From Lachnospiraceae bacterium (GTDB taxonomy: Bacteria; Bacillota; Clostridia; Lachnospirales; Lachnospiraceae): a DNA stretch of 64,000 nt. Below the pieces are notes generated by a model. The model was not told the DNA's origin, did not search any database, and worked only from the letters and a program-made list of their open reading frames with translations. Below are positions 1 through 7,733 of the stretch, in pieces; within the stretch, counting starts at the first letter, position 1, and every line of letters starts with the position of its first letter. The position numbers and the translations under genes were made by a program. The stretch lies in NCBI GenBank assembly GCA_910573755.1, contig CAJTBO010000005.1, positions 1 through 64,000 of the forward strand. Reading direction: 5' to 3'.

Positions 1-34
1 AGGGGGCAACTGGTAAAGATGGTATTGCGGAACC

Positions 35-103
35 CCGCCTTAGGCGGAACCAGTACTATACCCCGGAGGGGTTAAAACTAAACCCCCATTTGAAATGGGG
101 GTT
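35..103. repeat. Three consecutive small hairpins, possible end of an IS200/IS605-like element
   Basis: Three inverted repeats lie within 70 bases: CCGCC-TTA-GGCGG (35-47), CCCC-GGA-GGGG (61-71) and an 11-bp perfect repeat with arms AACCCCCATTT and AAATGGGGGTT around one base (81-103). They lie at the place where the neighbouring recombinase gene loses its homology. Serial hairpins at an element end are typical of IS200/IS605-type right ends, which also carry the TnpB guide RNA scaffold. No transposase is visible because the window starts here, so this identity is a guess. Confidence 0.35.
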
Positions 104-1113
104 GCTAACTTTGAATGGGCAGACCATGTTTTCAGGGGGTCATATGGAGGCCTGCTGCGGAGGAAAATGATATCCGTTGCGGTGTTTTCCGGCCTGGCTT
201 CCAGAATGTATTCGGCAACGGCGTTGAGGACTGCGACAGGGACAGGAAGCATGACTGGTTTGGAAGTTTTGCTCTGGATCAGGCGTATCTCCCTTAACCG
301 CCAGTCAATGTCCGAAAACCTCAGTGTGAGGACATCTACGCCCCGGAGGCCGGTATAAGCCGCAAGCATTATAATTGCGTAATCTCTTTTTCCTAATGCT
401 GTGCTTTTATCCGGAGCGTTCAGGATGGCCGTTACTTCGTCCTTATCAAAACCGGAATGTATTTTTTTACGGTTAGGCACTTTAATTGTAAAGATGGTTT
501 CAAGGTTAAGGCTGCAGAGTGAATTTTCAGACAGATAGGCACCGAAAGACCTGAGCAGGGAAAGGGAATCCCCAACATTTCCATAACTGTCAGCAAGGAC
601 AGGCAGATAACTGTTTATATCTGAAATTTCCAGACCTTTCAGATCATCAAATCCAAGACTTGCGACATAACGAAGGAAATGTTTGATCTTGGGCTTGATT
701 CCCCTCAGTGTAGTAGTTCGGCAGCCTTGTGCAAGCCTGTGATTCAGATAATCCACCAGAATCCGGTTAAGGCCCTCTGGAATGGACGATGTAAGTATGG
801 ACGGCTCATAGGACCAGACATAATTTCCTGTCTTCATGATGCTGGTCATAATTATAATTGTTTTCCTGGTGTACCGGTACTTTGTGCTGTTGATCACGCC
901 ATCCTGATAAAGGCGGAAGTAGTACCAGATACAGTTATTCCCCTCATCCTCAGAATAAACCGAAACTGAATGAGTCGAGAAATAAGATGTGACCGGAGAG
1001 ATGCCATAACATTTATACATGTAGGTTGTTTTCTTAGCCCTCCCAAATGAAACGATACATTGCCATGCCTTATCAATCAGATCGCTGACAAGTGGCTTGG
1101 TACAATTTGACAT
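40..1113 (-). pseudogene. Tyrosine recombinase/integrase, C-terminally truncated
   Basis: This encodes a tyrosine-type site-specific recombinase. An N-terminal SAM-like core-binding domain lies at about residues 115-205, and the catalytic domain starts around 225. The first catalytic arginine is visible in AAYTGLRGVDVLTLRFSDID (about residues 252-271), followed by the beta-strand lysine region (IQSKTSKP). Homology stops near residue 330 (about position 120). The remaining tail is unrelated, so the HxxR box and the nucleophilic tyrosine are missing and the enzyme should be inactive. The start at 1113 has a good ribosome binding site (GGAGAT, 7 bases upstream). The break falls beside the hairpins at 35-103, which suggests truncation by another element. 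The family assignment is firm; the original element is unknown. Confidence 0.85.
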
Positions 1114-1241
1114 AATAAAATCTCCTTCCTGATGTTTTTCATCTAGAAAAGATTACCTTATTATGCCGAAACTTTGTAGATAAATCCTCAAGAAATCATA
1201 TCGGTATCAAAAACCTCGGAATAACCATTTTTTCGGTATAA

Positions 1242-1515
1242 GATCCGCAGGGAAGCCTCACAGCTAGCCTTGGATATGTGGAGCCGGATGATATTAACAG
1301 AACATTGGCGACTGTGATGATGGAAGTGATGAATGATGTGGATATAGATCCTATGGATGGAATTCTTCATCACTCAGAGGGAGTGGATGTTCTTCCAGCA
1401 AATATTGAGTTATCCGGTCTTGAGGTTGCTCTGGTTAATGTGATGAGCAGAGAAGTGATTTTGAAATTGTACATTGAAATGATTAGAGACCAGTATGATG
1501 TGGTGCTTGTGGATT
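1242..1515 (+). pseudogene. ParA/Soj-like partition ATPase, internal fragment
   Basis: In-frame translation from 1242 reads DPQGSLTASLGY, the post-Walker-A' segment of ParA-type ATPases, and continues through a typical ParA middle (GILHHSEGVDVLPANIELSG, then YDVVLVDC). The N-terminal P-loop is absent: a stop codon lies directly before the fragment at 1239-1241. Homology ends at DC (about 1515), where the Walker B region would continue, and runs straight into the ribosome binding site of the next fragment. Both ends are therefore missing. Such ATPases serve plasmid, phage-plasmid or integrative element partition. It is a remnant with no predicted function. Confidence 0.8.
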
Positions 1516-1533
1516 GCATAGGAGAAATTTTAG

Positions 1534-1875
1534 ATGATATACAAACCACATGATTATCAGCAGTATGCGATTGATTATATTCTTTCGCATCCGGTAGCAG
1601 CGTTGATATTAGATATGGGACTTGGCAAGACCTCTATTACATTAACTGCTATTGAAAAATTATTATATGACAGTTTTGAAGTAAACAAGGTGCTTGTTGT
1701 AGCACCACTTAGAGTAGCAAGAAATACCTGGAGCGATGAAATTAAAAAATGGGAACATTTGAAGGGACTTCGTTATTCCATTGTAGTTGGAACAGCCTCT
1801 GAAAGAATGAAAGCTTTGAACGCAGAGACAGATATTTATATTATAAATCGTGAAAATCTGCAATGCAAGACTTAA
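1534..1875 (+). pseudogene. SNF2/DEAD-type phage helicase, N-terminal fragment
   Basis: This is the first about 108 residues of a phage SNF2-like DNA helicase. It starts with YKPHDYQQYAIDYI (Q-motif-like), followed by Walker A (DMGLGKTSIT) and motif Ia (VLVVAPLRVARNTW), ending in the strand DIYIINRENL. The rest of the helicase is gone: after position 1862 the sequence becomes the antisense of a tape-measure gene. The start at 1534 has a native ribosome binding site (AGGAGA, 9 bases upstream). In phages this helicase sits in the replication module, far from the tail genes now next to it. That shows a large deletion or inversion. Confidence 0.82.
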
Positions 1876-2319
1876 TACCATTTACGATACCCATGATGAT
1901 ATCTTTACCCCAATTAAATGCAGATGATGCAAGTCTGGTAATAAATCCTACGGCCTTATCAAATCCACCCTTGATGGTGCCATAAATTCCGCTGATTACT
2001 GACTTAATTCCGTTCCACATACTGTTGAAAGCATTGGAAACACCATTCTTGATAGCATTCACCAGGTTCATTACAGTATTTTTGATATTCGTCCAGACTG
2101 TAGTGATGGTATTTTTGATTCCATTAACCACAGAAGTTACGGTATTTTTGATCGCATTCCAGATGGTCTCAAAAACAGTCTTGATGGCATTCAGCACTGT
2201 AGAAACTGTGGTCTTAATAGCGTTCCAAGCTGTTGTAAGGAATGTACTGATTGCCGTAACAACCGTTGTAACCGTAGTCTTTATTGCATTCCAGATAGTA
2301 GTAAAGAATGTAGAAATTG
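1864..2319 (-). pseudogene. Phage tail tape-measure protein, internal fragment
   Basis: The minus strand keeps one open frame rich in repeats of the type TxWNAIKxTVTxVVxxI, with a regular W-N-A-I-K spacing of roughly 22-25 residues. It ends in WNGIKSVISGIYGTIKGGF and a short hydrophobic part. This pattern is characteristic of the helical repeat region of long-tail phage tape-measure proteins, which set tail length. Both ends are lost. At 2320 it joins, out of frame, the start of a small terminase gene. At 1862 it abuts the helicase fragment on the opposite strand. Confidence 0.8.
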
Positions 2320-2421
2320 CATTCCTTTTACAGGAATAGGCTCTTTCGTATTCAGTTTTCTTTTTCCCGGATTACCTTCCAGCTTCTTAATTGCTGTAGG
2401 CTTTGGCTTTCTTCCTGCCAT
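2320..2421 (-). pseudogene. Small terminase subunit (P27 family), N-terminal fragment
   Basis: Reading from an ATG at 2421, the minus strand encodes 34 residues: MAGRKPKPTAIKKLEGNPG, then KRKLNTKEPIPVKGM. This is the signature N-terminus of P27-family phage small terminase subunits, which recognise packaging sites. A strong ribosome binding site (AAGGAGGGG) precedes it. At about 2320 the homology ends abruptly at the tape-measure fragment, so nearly all of the gene, the large terminase, portal, capsid and most tail genes have been deleted. It lies downstream of the HNH fragment at 6064-6225, its usual phage neighbour, with a 3.5-kb insert between them. Confidence 0.85.
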
Positions 2422-2450
2422 TGGAATCCCCTCCTTCCTAAATTTCTGCA

Positions 2451-2488
2451 TAATAAAAGCGCCTACATCAACTGCAAGCGCCTTTTAA
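2451..2488 (-). terminator. Probable terminator after the Toprim-like gene
   Basis: On the minus strand, AAAAGGCGC and GGCGCTTTT can pair with one bulged base on each side and end in T residues, directly downstream of the stop codon at 2503. Confidence 0.45.
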
Positions 2489-2502
2489 AATTCTTTATGA
2501 TA

Positions 2503-3021
2503 TTACTTCAACAAATCCAGCAATGTGTATTCACCTTTTTGTACTTTCGACATCTCATGATATTTCTTTATTGCTGCTACAAGAACTGTTGGATCACTAA
2601 AATAACCCTTAACAAAATCATACGATTTTACTTCTGCCATTTTCAGATCTTCTTTGCAAAAACTACTTGGCTTCTTTCCGGATTTTTTGAATTCTTTGTA
2701 CTTATCTTCATTAAAAATAATCAGCATCTCAATTTCTGGTGCCGTAATTACATTTATGACATCGACCTTACCGGCATAGGCTTTACTTAACTTGAAGTTT
2801 TCGCGTCTTGAATCAAGTATCCTTATTACAGAGATTTTATCCATAAATCCTTTTCTCAAGTACTTTTCTTCAAATTTCTTGCCTTCTCTGCAGCGAATTA
2901 TCTCTTCCTCAAGCATTTCTTCTCTGGAAAAGATTAGTAGGTTATGATCCAGAAGGATATCCATGATTGCATTTTCAGCTGCCCCCTCACAGATACATGC
3001 CTTATATCTAGCTAATTCCAT
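2503..3021 (-). CDS. Toprim/RloB-like small protein, putative effector partner of the AAA ATPase
   Basis: A 172-residue soluble protein. The start ATG at 3021 has GGAGGT closely upstream; the open frame extends further upstream but without a good start. The N-terminus (ACICEGAAENAIMDILLDHN) resembles the glutamate-containing first motif of Toprim nucleases. The later segment VITAPEIEMLIIFNEDKYKEF resembles the NPxFE-type block of RloB/AbiLii proteins. The aspartates in RILDSRREN are in the right place for, but not identical to, the Toprim DxD. In known two-gene systems (AbiL, PARIS) an AAA15 ATPase is paired with such a protein, which is the toxic effector. Here the ATPase gene lies upstream at 4692-5846, separated by an IS110 element. 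The function is inferred; no close relative is recognised. Confidence 0.55.
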   Translation of the reverse strand: MELARYKACICEGAAENAIMDILLDHNLLIFSREEMLEEEIIRCREGKKFEEKYLRKGFMDKISVIRILDSRRENFKLSKAYAGKVDVINVITAPEIEMLIIFNEDKYKEFKKSGKKPSSFCKEDLKMAEVKSYDFVKGYFSDPTVLVAAIKKYHEMSKVQKGEYTLLDLLK

Positions 3022-3107
3022 AGGCACCTCCGTTATGAAGTGACTTTTGTCAAGAGGTAAATTTAAAAAATAACAAACTTTTTTCTCTGACAAAACCCAC
3101 ATTTGTA

Positions 3108-3458
3108 TTCTGAAGATATCTTGGAGAAGCCTTTTGATTAACAGTTCCCGGCATTTGGCCACTCCGTTATTCGTGGATTGGTTACCTACAGGTCAATGGT
3201 CCGCCGTGGGCTCTGCTGTCCTAAAACGTGGATCAGTGTATCGCTACCCTGCCGACAAGGAGGTGCCGCAGATAGCCCGAACCTTGAAGTTCCAAAAGAC
3301 TCCTTCAAGATATCTCCAGTTTTTTTGTTTTTAGTTGCTGCTGATTATGCAGCTACGCCTGCTTAATCAGCTTGATTGCCAGCCATCAGGATGACAGCCG
3401 ACTGTCAAGGGCTGCGCAGCAGTTCATTTACCCTTGACGGGCGGATGGCAGCCTGATA
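3108..3458 (-). ncRNA. Non-coding end of the IS110 element, candidate bridge RNA region
   Basis: No gene is visible in these 351 bases. In the IS1111 group the guide (bridge) RNA lies in the non-coding part downstream of the transposase, which is this segment. Directly after the transposase stop there is a nested stem: outer arms GCCATC/GATGGC and inner arms TCAAGGG/CCCTTGA. A further stem GCTGATT/AATCAGC lies at about 3349-3372. The loops that would pair with target and donor could not be worked out by eye. Confidence 0.4.
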
Positions 3459-4580
3459 TCACCCCATGCTGATATTGTCTGTCATCATACCCCATATAAA
3501 GCAGGCAAGTTCTCTCGCAACGGCTGTTACCGCTACGTTCTTTTTCTTGCCTTTCCTTATCATTCTGTAATACTTTCTCCTCAGCCTCTCGTTTGCTTTG
3601 TCTGCATAAGCTACCACCTCCGGCGGATTGCCGCCCTGTCTTGCTTTCAGGTCTTTTGATTTATGCCCGACCGCTCCCTTGCAGATCCCTTTGGAAGCCT
3701 CGATCAGCAGCTTCCTCACATGGCTGTTCCCTGCTTTTGTGATGGAAAGCCTGTTGATTTTATCGCTGCTTGAATCTTCCCCCGGTACCAGCCCCAGGTA
3801 TGCAGAATAGATGTTTCCTTTTGCAAATCTTCGGAAATCCCCTGTCTCAACCAGGCATGATAACGCCGTATGCGTTTTCACTCCGAGAAAGCATACCAGC
3901 TTCTTCACTTTCTCCACATACTCTGTCTCAGACGCCAGTTCCCCTATCCTCTTATCAAAGCCTTCAATCCGGTTTGTCTGGTATTCATAGGTAATCAGAT
4001 ACTCGTTCAGCGTTTCCCTGTCCAATCCACTCAGTTCAAGTGATTTCAGCCACTTTAAGTGTGCCTGCGTCCATTTGCCCTTATCATAATGGAATCCCTG
4101 GCTTAAACAGAATGCATTAATTCTCTGTTTTGTCTTTTTCAAATCAGATTTATGGTCGTCCCTCATCCGCAGATAGACTTTCACATCGTCATCTTTATCC
4201 GTCGGGATATGCACAGCATGGTATCCTCCATAAGACAGACACTGGGCAATCATAAGCGCATCCCTTTTATCTGTTTTAATTCTTTTTCCCTGCTGTGTCA
4301 GCATTGTGGTCGGAGCAAGGATGACACACCGGATTCCCTTCTTCACTAATTCATGATACAAAGAAAATCCCAGGCATCCCGCCTCATAGCCGCAGAGAAT
4401 GTCGCAGTCCTCTTTTATCTTTTTCTTAAGATTCTCAATGAACTGCACAATATTGTCCGAATCCGGCGTTACTTTAACATTTGCATAAATAATGTCGTCT
4501 CCGTCAAATCTTGGCTCAATGGCGCATAAAGTGTAGTTTGTGCTATGGACATCCATTCCAATTCGTAGTATTCTTTTCAT
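3459..4580 (-). CDS. IS110-family DEDD transposase
   Basis: A 373-residue transposase/recombinase. The N-terminal RuvC-like DEDD domain shows the first aspartate in RIGMDVHS (about residue 8), the glutamate in GYEAG and the aspartates in KTDKRDA. The C-terminal Transposase_20 domain shows LVPGEDSSSDKINRLSITKAGNSHVRKLLIEAS, which contains the conserved serine region. The start at 4580 was chosen because GGAGG lies 9 bases upstream; an 18-residue upstream extension lacks support. The length is usual for the family. The gene looks intact, so the element may still be active. It transposes through a circular intermediate guided by a bridge RNA in characterised relatives. Confidence 0.93.
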   Translation of the reverse strand: MKRILRIGMDVHSTNYTLCAIEPRFDGDDIIYANVKVTPDSDNIVQFIENLKKKIKEDCDILCGYEAGCLGFSLYHELVKKGIRCVILAPTTMLTQQGKRIKTDKRDALMIAQCLSYGGYHAVHIPTDKDDDVKVYLRMRDDHKSDLKKTKQRINAFCLSQGFHYDKGKWTQAHLKWLKSLELSGLDRETLNEYLITYEYQTNRIEGFDKRIGELASETEYVEKVKKLVCFLGVKTHTALSCLVETGDFRRFAKGNIYSAYLGLVPGEDSSSDKINRLSITKAGNSHVRKLLIEASKGICKGAVGHKSKDLKARQGGNPPEVVAYADKANERLRRKYYRMIRKGKKKNVAVTAVARELACFIWGMMTDNISMG

Positions 4581-4691
4581 GTAAGTGGCCTCCTTTTGTA
4601 TGCGGTAATCCCTGTTACCATCGTTTTTTTCCAAAACTTAGTATACAGGTAAATCCACGTTGCTACAAATGTGGGGTCACTTCATATTGTC

Positions 4692-5846
4692 CTAAACAAG
4701 AGCTGCAGCAATGCTTTTCTTTAGCTGCATGTATGCCTCGTATGTTGGAGTTGTGCCTTCAAGGAAACCGCTTTGATATGCATCACTCTTTTTAATGTCA
4801 TTTCTTTTCAATATATTAGACAGATTTTCAACTGTTATTCCATTACGATTTCTAGTAATGAAAATGCTGTCGTTTCGATCATACTCATCCAACAGCTCTG
4901 GATAATGTGTTGAAAAAATAAGTGTTCCAGCATTCTTATTTAACTTACTATCCATAAAGAATCGCATCAAAGTTGTAACAATTTCTTTATTGAAGTGATT
5001 CTCCACTTCATCTACTACAATATATCCGCCACTTTTCAGTACTTCCTGCGCCAAAGTGAAAGTTATCATACCTTTAACCGTACCAGAAGAAAGATAATTA
5101 TTGAGTTCTACTGGATTATTAAGAATGATTTCCTCTTTCCCCTTGAACTTTAAGTGGATAATCTGCTTCTTATCTTTTTCATCAAAATGCAAGCTTTCAA
5201 TTGTTGGATCAAGAAATGTAATTACCTCTGCCGGAATAACTTCAGAAAACGGTAGAACATTTACATTTGTAAATTTAAGAAGATTAACAATTCGAATATG
5301 CTCTTTCGTTTTCTTATTTCGAGCAATCATAATACTTACATCATCAGATAAAAACTCTTCCTGACTGCTTCTAATGATTGCCGGCTCTCTTCCCTCGAAA
5401 TCCAGCATAGTTTTACGGGTCGTTACCTCATCAGTACTCTTAGTCCACAGAGATTCTGAAACAATTCTATAGATTGTTCCTTCCGATTTGCTCTTCACTG
5501 CAGTAATAATCGTCTCCAATCTGCAGACCTCTTTTGTCTTTCTAGAAAAGAAGTACGTATTTAACTTAATCTCTTCCCCATCTCCCAAAATGTCTCTGGT
5601 CTCTATATGGTTGATTGGTTCATTATTTAACAATTCCAAAACAAGCAGAATAACCTTCAATACAGAAGTCTTTCCTGAAGCATTAATTCCAATGAATCCA
5701 TTAGCTGAATTCAAATATATATTTGAAAATAATGAGGACAATATATTTTTATGTTCTTCTGCCACTCTCTGCTGTGCATAAAAGTTCAAATCCAGTTTTT
5801 CTTTAAAAAGCGGTAATCCTTCCGCCGTGATACGAAGAAGTTTCAT
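4692..5846 (-). CDS. AAA15-type ATPase, putative anti-phage system component
   Basis: A 384-residue ATPase of the ABC/SMC-like AAA15 (OLD-like) group without a coiled-coil arm. Visible motifs are Walker A (GFIGINASGKTSVLKV, about residues 50-65), Walker B with catalytic glutamate (YIVVDEVENHF, about 275-285) and the switch histidine (IFSTHYPEL, about 315). The start was set at MKLLRITAEG (5846); a start four codons upstream is possible. A sigma-A promoter lies at 5901-5929 and GGAGGT precedes the start. Such ATPases sense infection and control a Toprim or RloB-like effector in AbiL and PARIS systems. The likely partner lies downstream at 2503-3021, now cut off by an insertion sequence. The position between HNH and small terminase genes suggests phage-borne cargo. 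Confidence 0.75.
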   Translation of the reverse strand: MKLLRITAEGLPLFKEKLDLNFYAQQRVAEEHKNILSSLFSNIYLNSANGFIGINASGKTSVLKVILLVLELLNNEPINHIETRDILGDGEEIKLNTYFFSRKTKEVCRLETIITAVKSKSEGTIYRIVSESLWTKSTDEVTTRKTMLDFEGREPAIIRSSQEEFLSDDVSIMIARNKKTKEHIRIVNLLKFTNVNVLPFSEVIPAEVITFLDPTIESLHFDEKDKKQIIHLKFKGKEEIILNNPVELNNYLSSGTVKGMITFTLAQEVLKSGGYIVVDEVENHFNKEIVTTLMRFFMDSKLNKNAGTLIFSTHYPELLDEYDRNDSIFITRNRNGITVENLSNILKRNDIKKSDAYQSGFLEGTTPTYEAYMQLKKSIAAALV

Positions 5847-5870
5847 AACTACCTCCAAATTTATTTACGT

Positions 5871-5949
5871 GTTTTACGTTTTTAATTCCTATCCAGAAGT
5901 AGTATATCACCATTTTTAAAAATTATCAACGAGTTTTATGTTTTTAATT
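5871..5949 (-). promoter_or_regulatory. Promoter of the ATPase gene flanked by 17-bp direct repeats
   Basis: The minus strand holds TTGATA, 17 bases, TATACT (5901-5929), a good sigma-A promoter about 55 bases upstream of the ATPase start. On either side lie GTTTTACGTTTTTAATT (5871-5887) and GTTTTATGTTTTTAATT (5933-5949), direct repeats with one mismatch, 62 bases apart. Their placement upstream and downstream of the promoter suggests operator sites for a regulator not present in the window. Confidence 0.6.
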
Positions 5950-6063
5950 TTTGAATATGTTTTGTACCCCCGTCTTCAATTTCGCGATTTTGCACAGAAG
6001 AGGGGGCGCCGGTCTTGGAGCCTAAGGGCTGTAGAGATTCAAACACCCCCTACCCCAGCTCAA

Positions 6064-6225
6064 TCAGAAGCGGTATTCCACATATCTGTCTTCCGTCATT
6101 GTCTTTACATTATGATGATGCTCACATAAAGGCTGGCAGTTCCCACGATCCCAGAAGAGTTTCTTGTCTCCACGATGAGGTTTGATATGATCCACGACTG
6201 TATACAAGCCTTTTCTCTGCCTATA
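6064..6225 (-). pseudogene. Phage HNH endonuclease, C-terminal fragment
   Basis: The minus strand reads KGLYTVVDHIKPHRGDKKLF and then WDRGNCQPLCEHHHNVKT, ending at 6064. This is the catalytic end of the phage HNH endonucleases encoded just upstream of the small terminase and required for packaging-site processing. The HNH histidine (DHIKPH), the asparagine (GNCQPLC) and the last histidines (HHHNVK) are present, but the N-terminal half is missing. Homology stops at 6225, three bases before TTATCAGGTG (6229-6238), where a plus-strand fragment from another element begins. Confidence 0.85.
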
Positions 6226-6228
6226 TCT

Positions 6229-6768
6229 TTATCAGGTGGAGCAGACCGCCGGGAAGAGATAGAGCGGCGGCAGAGGGAGCGGCAACGGCAGGAGGAACGG
6301 AAACAGGAGTTTAAGACGGCTTTATTAGGCGAAATAGACAGCTTGAAGCGTTGGGCTATTTATGGGACAGTCATAGAAAAACGGCTGTATGAGCCATTCA
6401 GCGATATGTGGGGCTGTTGTATCAATGAACTGCAAAAGGCAGAGTACAAACTTGATATTCTATGCACTGCAGATCAGGGAGCGTATCGCCGGATGAAGCC
6501 GGATGTAGCAGCAGGGCTATCCTCTGACCGTCCGCAATGGCTTTTAGACACGTTGGCAATACTGGCAGAGGACGTGGCATTTCAGGCCACGAAAGAGGAA
6601 ATAGCAAGGATTGAGAAACAGAGAGATTTTGAATTGCGCAGACAGCCCGGAGAAAGGCGGCAGCAGAAAAGAGGTGAGGTAAGACGGAAACGAGAGCAGG
6701 AGGACTTACAGAAGATGAGCGACATCGACTTGATAATGTTGTTGGAGAACTTAATCGGAGGAATCTGA
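6229..6768 (+). pseudogene. Mobile-element DNA primase-like protein, C-terminal fragment
   Basis: The open frame reads GGADRREEIERRQRERQRQE followed by a mostly helical, charged protein (KTALLGEIDSLKRWAIYG, ..., SDRPQWLLDTLAILAED) and ends at 6768. It resembles from memory the tail of CHC2 zinc-finger primases carried by clostridial integrative elements, but no catalytic motif remains. The identification is tentative. The beginning is lost at the TTATCAGGTG site, and no start codon with a ribosome binding site exists within the homologous part. It sits directly before the RepA-like helicase gene, a usual neighbour for a primase. Confidence 0.5.
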
Positions 6769-6818
6769 CAACGACAGAAAACGGGGTTATTAAACCTAAA
6801 AAGCCTATTGAAATCCCT

Positions 6819-7733
6819 GTGCTGATGAAAGGGGGCATGATTGACTTGGAACACGTGGAGCCGATTGACTTTATCATTGATGATATGCTTTCGCCTGGAC
6901 TGTCCATGTTGGCAGCAGATCCCAAAACCGGGAAATCATGGTTTTCACTGCTTATGTGTTTATGCGTATCGCAAGGGAAGAAATTTCTTGGATATAAAAC
7001 GCATAAATGCAATGTCCTATACCTTGCCTTAGAGGACAGCGACAACCGCATGAAATCAAGGATTAAGCGAATATTTGAGGGGGATAAGCTGCCGGACACT
7101 TTCAATTATTGCATAGAAATCAATGATTTGTCCAGTGGATTCATAGAACAAATGGAGCTTGTCTGTCAAAGCATGAATGATTTAAGGCTTATTGTGGTAG
7201 ATACGCTACAATGCATCCGAGGGCAGTACAACAATAAGGATGGCGGTGCTTATGGATATGATTACAAGGAAATGAATAAGCTGAAATCATTTGCAAAGAA
7301 ACATAACCTTGCAATCCTGCTGATTCACCATACAAGCAAGATGGACAATCCTAACGACCTTTTTTTCTCCATATCAGGCACAAGGGGGCTGACAGGTGCG
7401 CTTGATTTGATGATGGTCATAAAGAAAGAAAATGTATCTGATAAGCAGGTAAAATTATATATTCGTGGGCGTGATGTCGGCAATGACGCTTTTGTGATTG
7501 AAATGCAGGATTGCAGATGGGCAAAGGTGGGAACTTTAGAAGAAATGCAGGAAAGAGATACATTAAGGCAATATCAGAACAATCCGATTGTCAGGGAAGT
7601 CAATAAAGCCTTGGAAGAATCAGGGCAATGGCGTGGGAGAATGACGGAACTGATTAAATTTGCAGAACGGAACAGTAAATCAATACTTCTCTGTATATAT
7701 CCTTTAAGTATTGATTTTGTTGATAACCGTTGA
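6819..7733 (+). CDS. RepA-like replicative helicase (AAA_25, RecA fold), C-terminus altered
   Basis: A RecA-fold ATPase of the RepA/RSF1010-like and phage replicative helicase family. Walker A is ADPKTGKSWFSL (about residues 33-44), Walker B is LIVVDTLQ (about 128-135) and the sensor histidines are in LLIHHTSKM (about 166-174). The C-terminal winged-helix part seen in relatives is lost after MTELIKFAERN; the last 17 residues look like frame-shifted tail. The first usable start is GTG at 6819. A better-placed CTG at 6765 follows GGAGG and would add LTTTENGVIKPKKPIEIP, which looks like the natural N-terminus; the ancestral ATG may have mutated. It probably drove replication of the element. Confidence 0.7.
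   Translation: MLMKGGMIDLEHVEPIDFIIDDMLSPGLSMLAADPKTGKSWFSLLMCLCVSQGKKFLGYKTHKCNVLYLALEDSDNRMKSRIKRIFEGDKLPDTFNYCIEINDLSSGFIEQMELVCQSMNDLRLIVVDTLQCIRGQYNNKDGGAYGYDYKEMNKLKSFAKKHNLAILLIHHTSKMDNPNDLFFSISGTRGLTGALDLMMVIKKENVSDKQVKLYIRGRDVGNDAFVIEMQDCRWAKVGTLEEMQERDTLRQYQNNPIVREVNKALEESGQWRGRMTELIKFAERNSKSILLCIYPLSIDFVDNR

Larger units (their letters stand above)
3096..4675 (-). mobile_element. IS110-family (IS1111-like) insertion sequence
   Basis: The element carries one DEDD transposase gene and is bounded by a 12-bp inverted repeat: CCCACATTTGTA at 3096-3107 and TACAAATGTGGG at 4664-4675. Short subterminal inverted repeats are known for the IS1111 group of the IS110 family, so the true ends should lie a few bases outside. 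No target duplication is expected for this family. About 350 non-coding bases follow the transposase gene and less than 100 precede it, again as in IS1111-type elements. It is inserted between the ATPase gene (stop at 4692) and the effector gene (start at 3021). Confidence 0.8.

Noticed and set aside
2025-2790. Plus-strand open frames over the tape-measure and Toprim-like genes
   Set aside because: Hydrophobic shadows of the minus-strand repeats; no ribosome binding site.
6422-7105. Minus-strand open frame opposite the primase remnant and helicase
   Set aside because: Crosses the boundary of two sense genes and lacks any motif.
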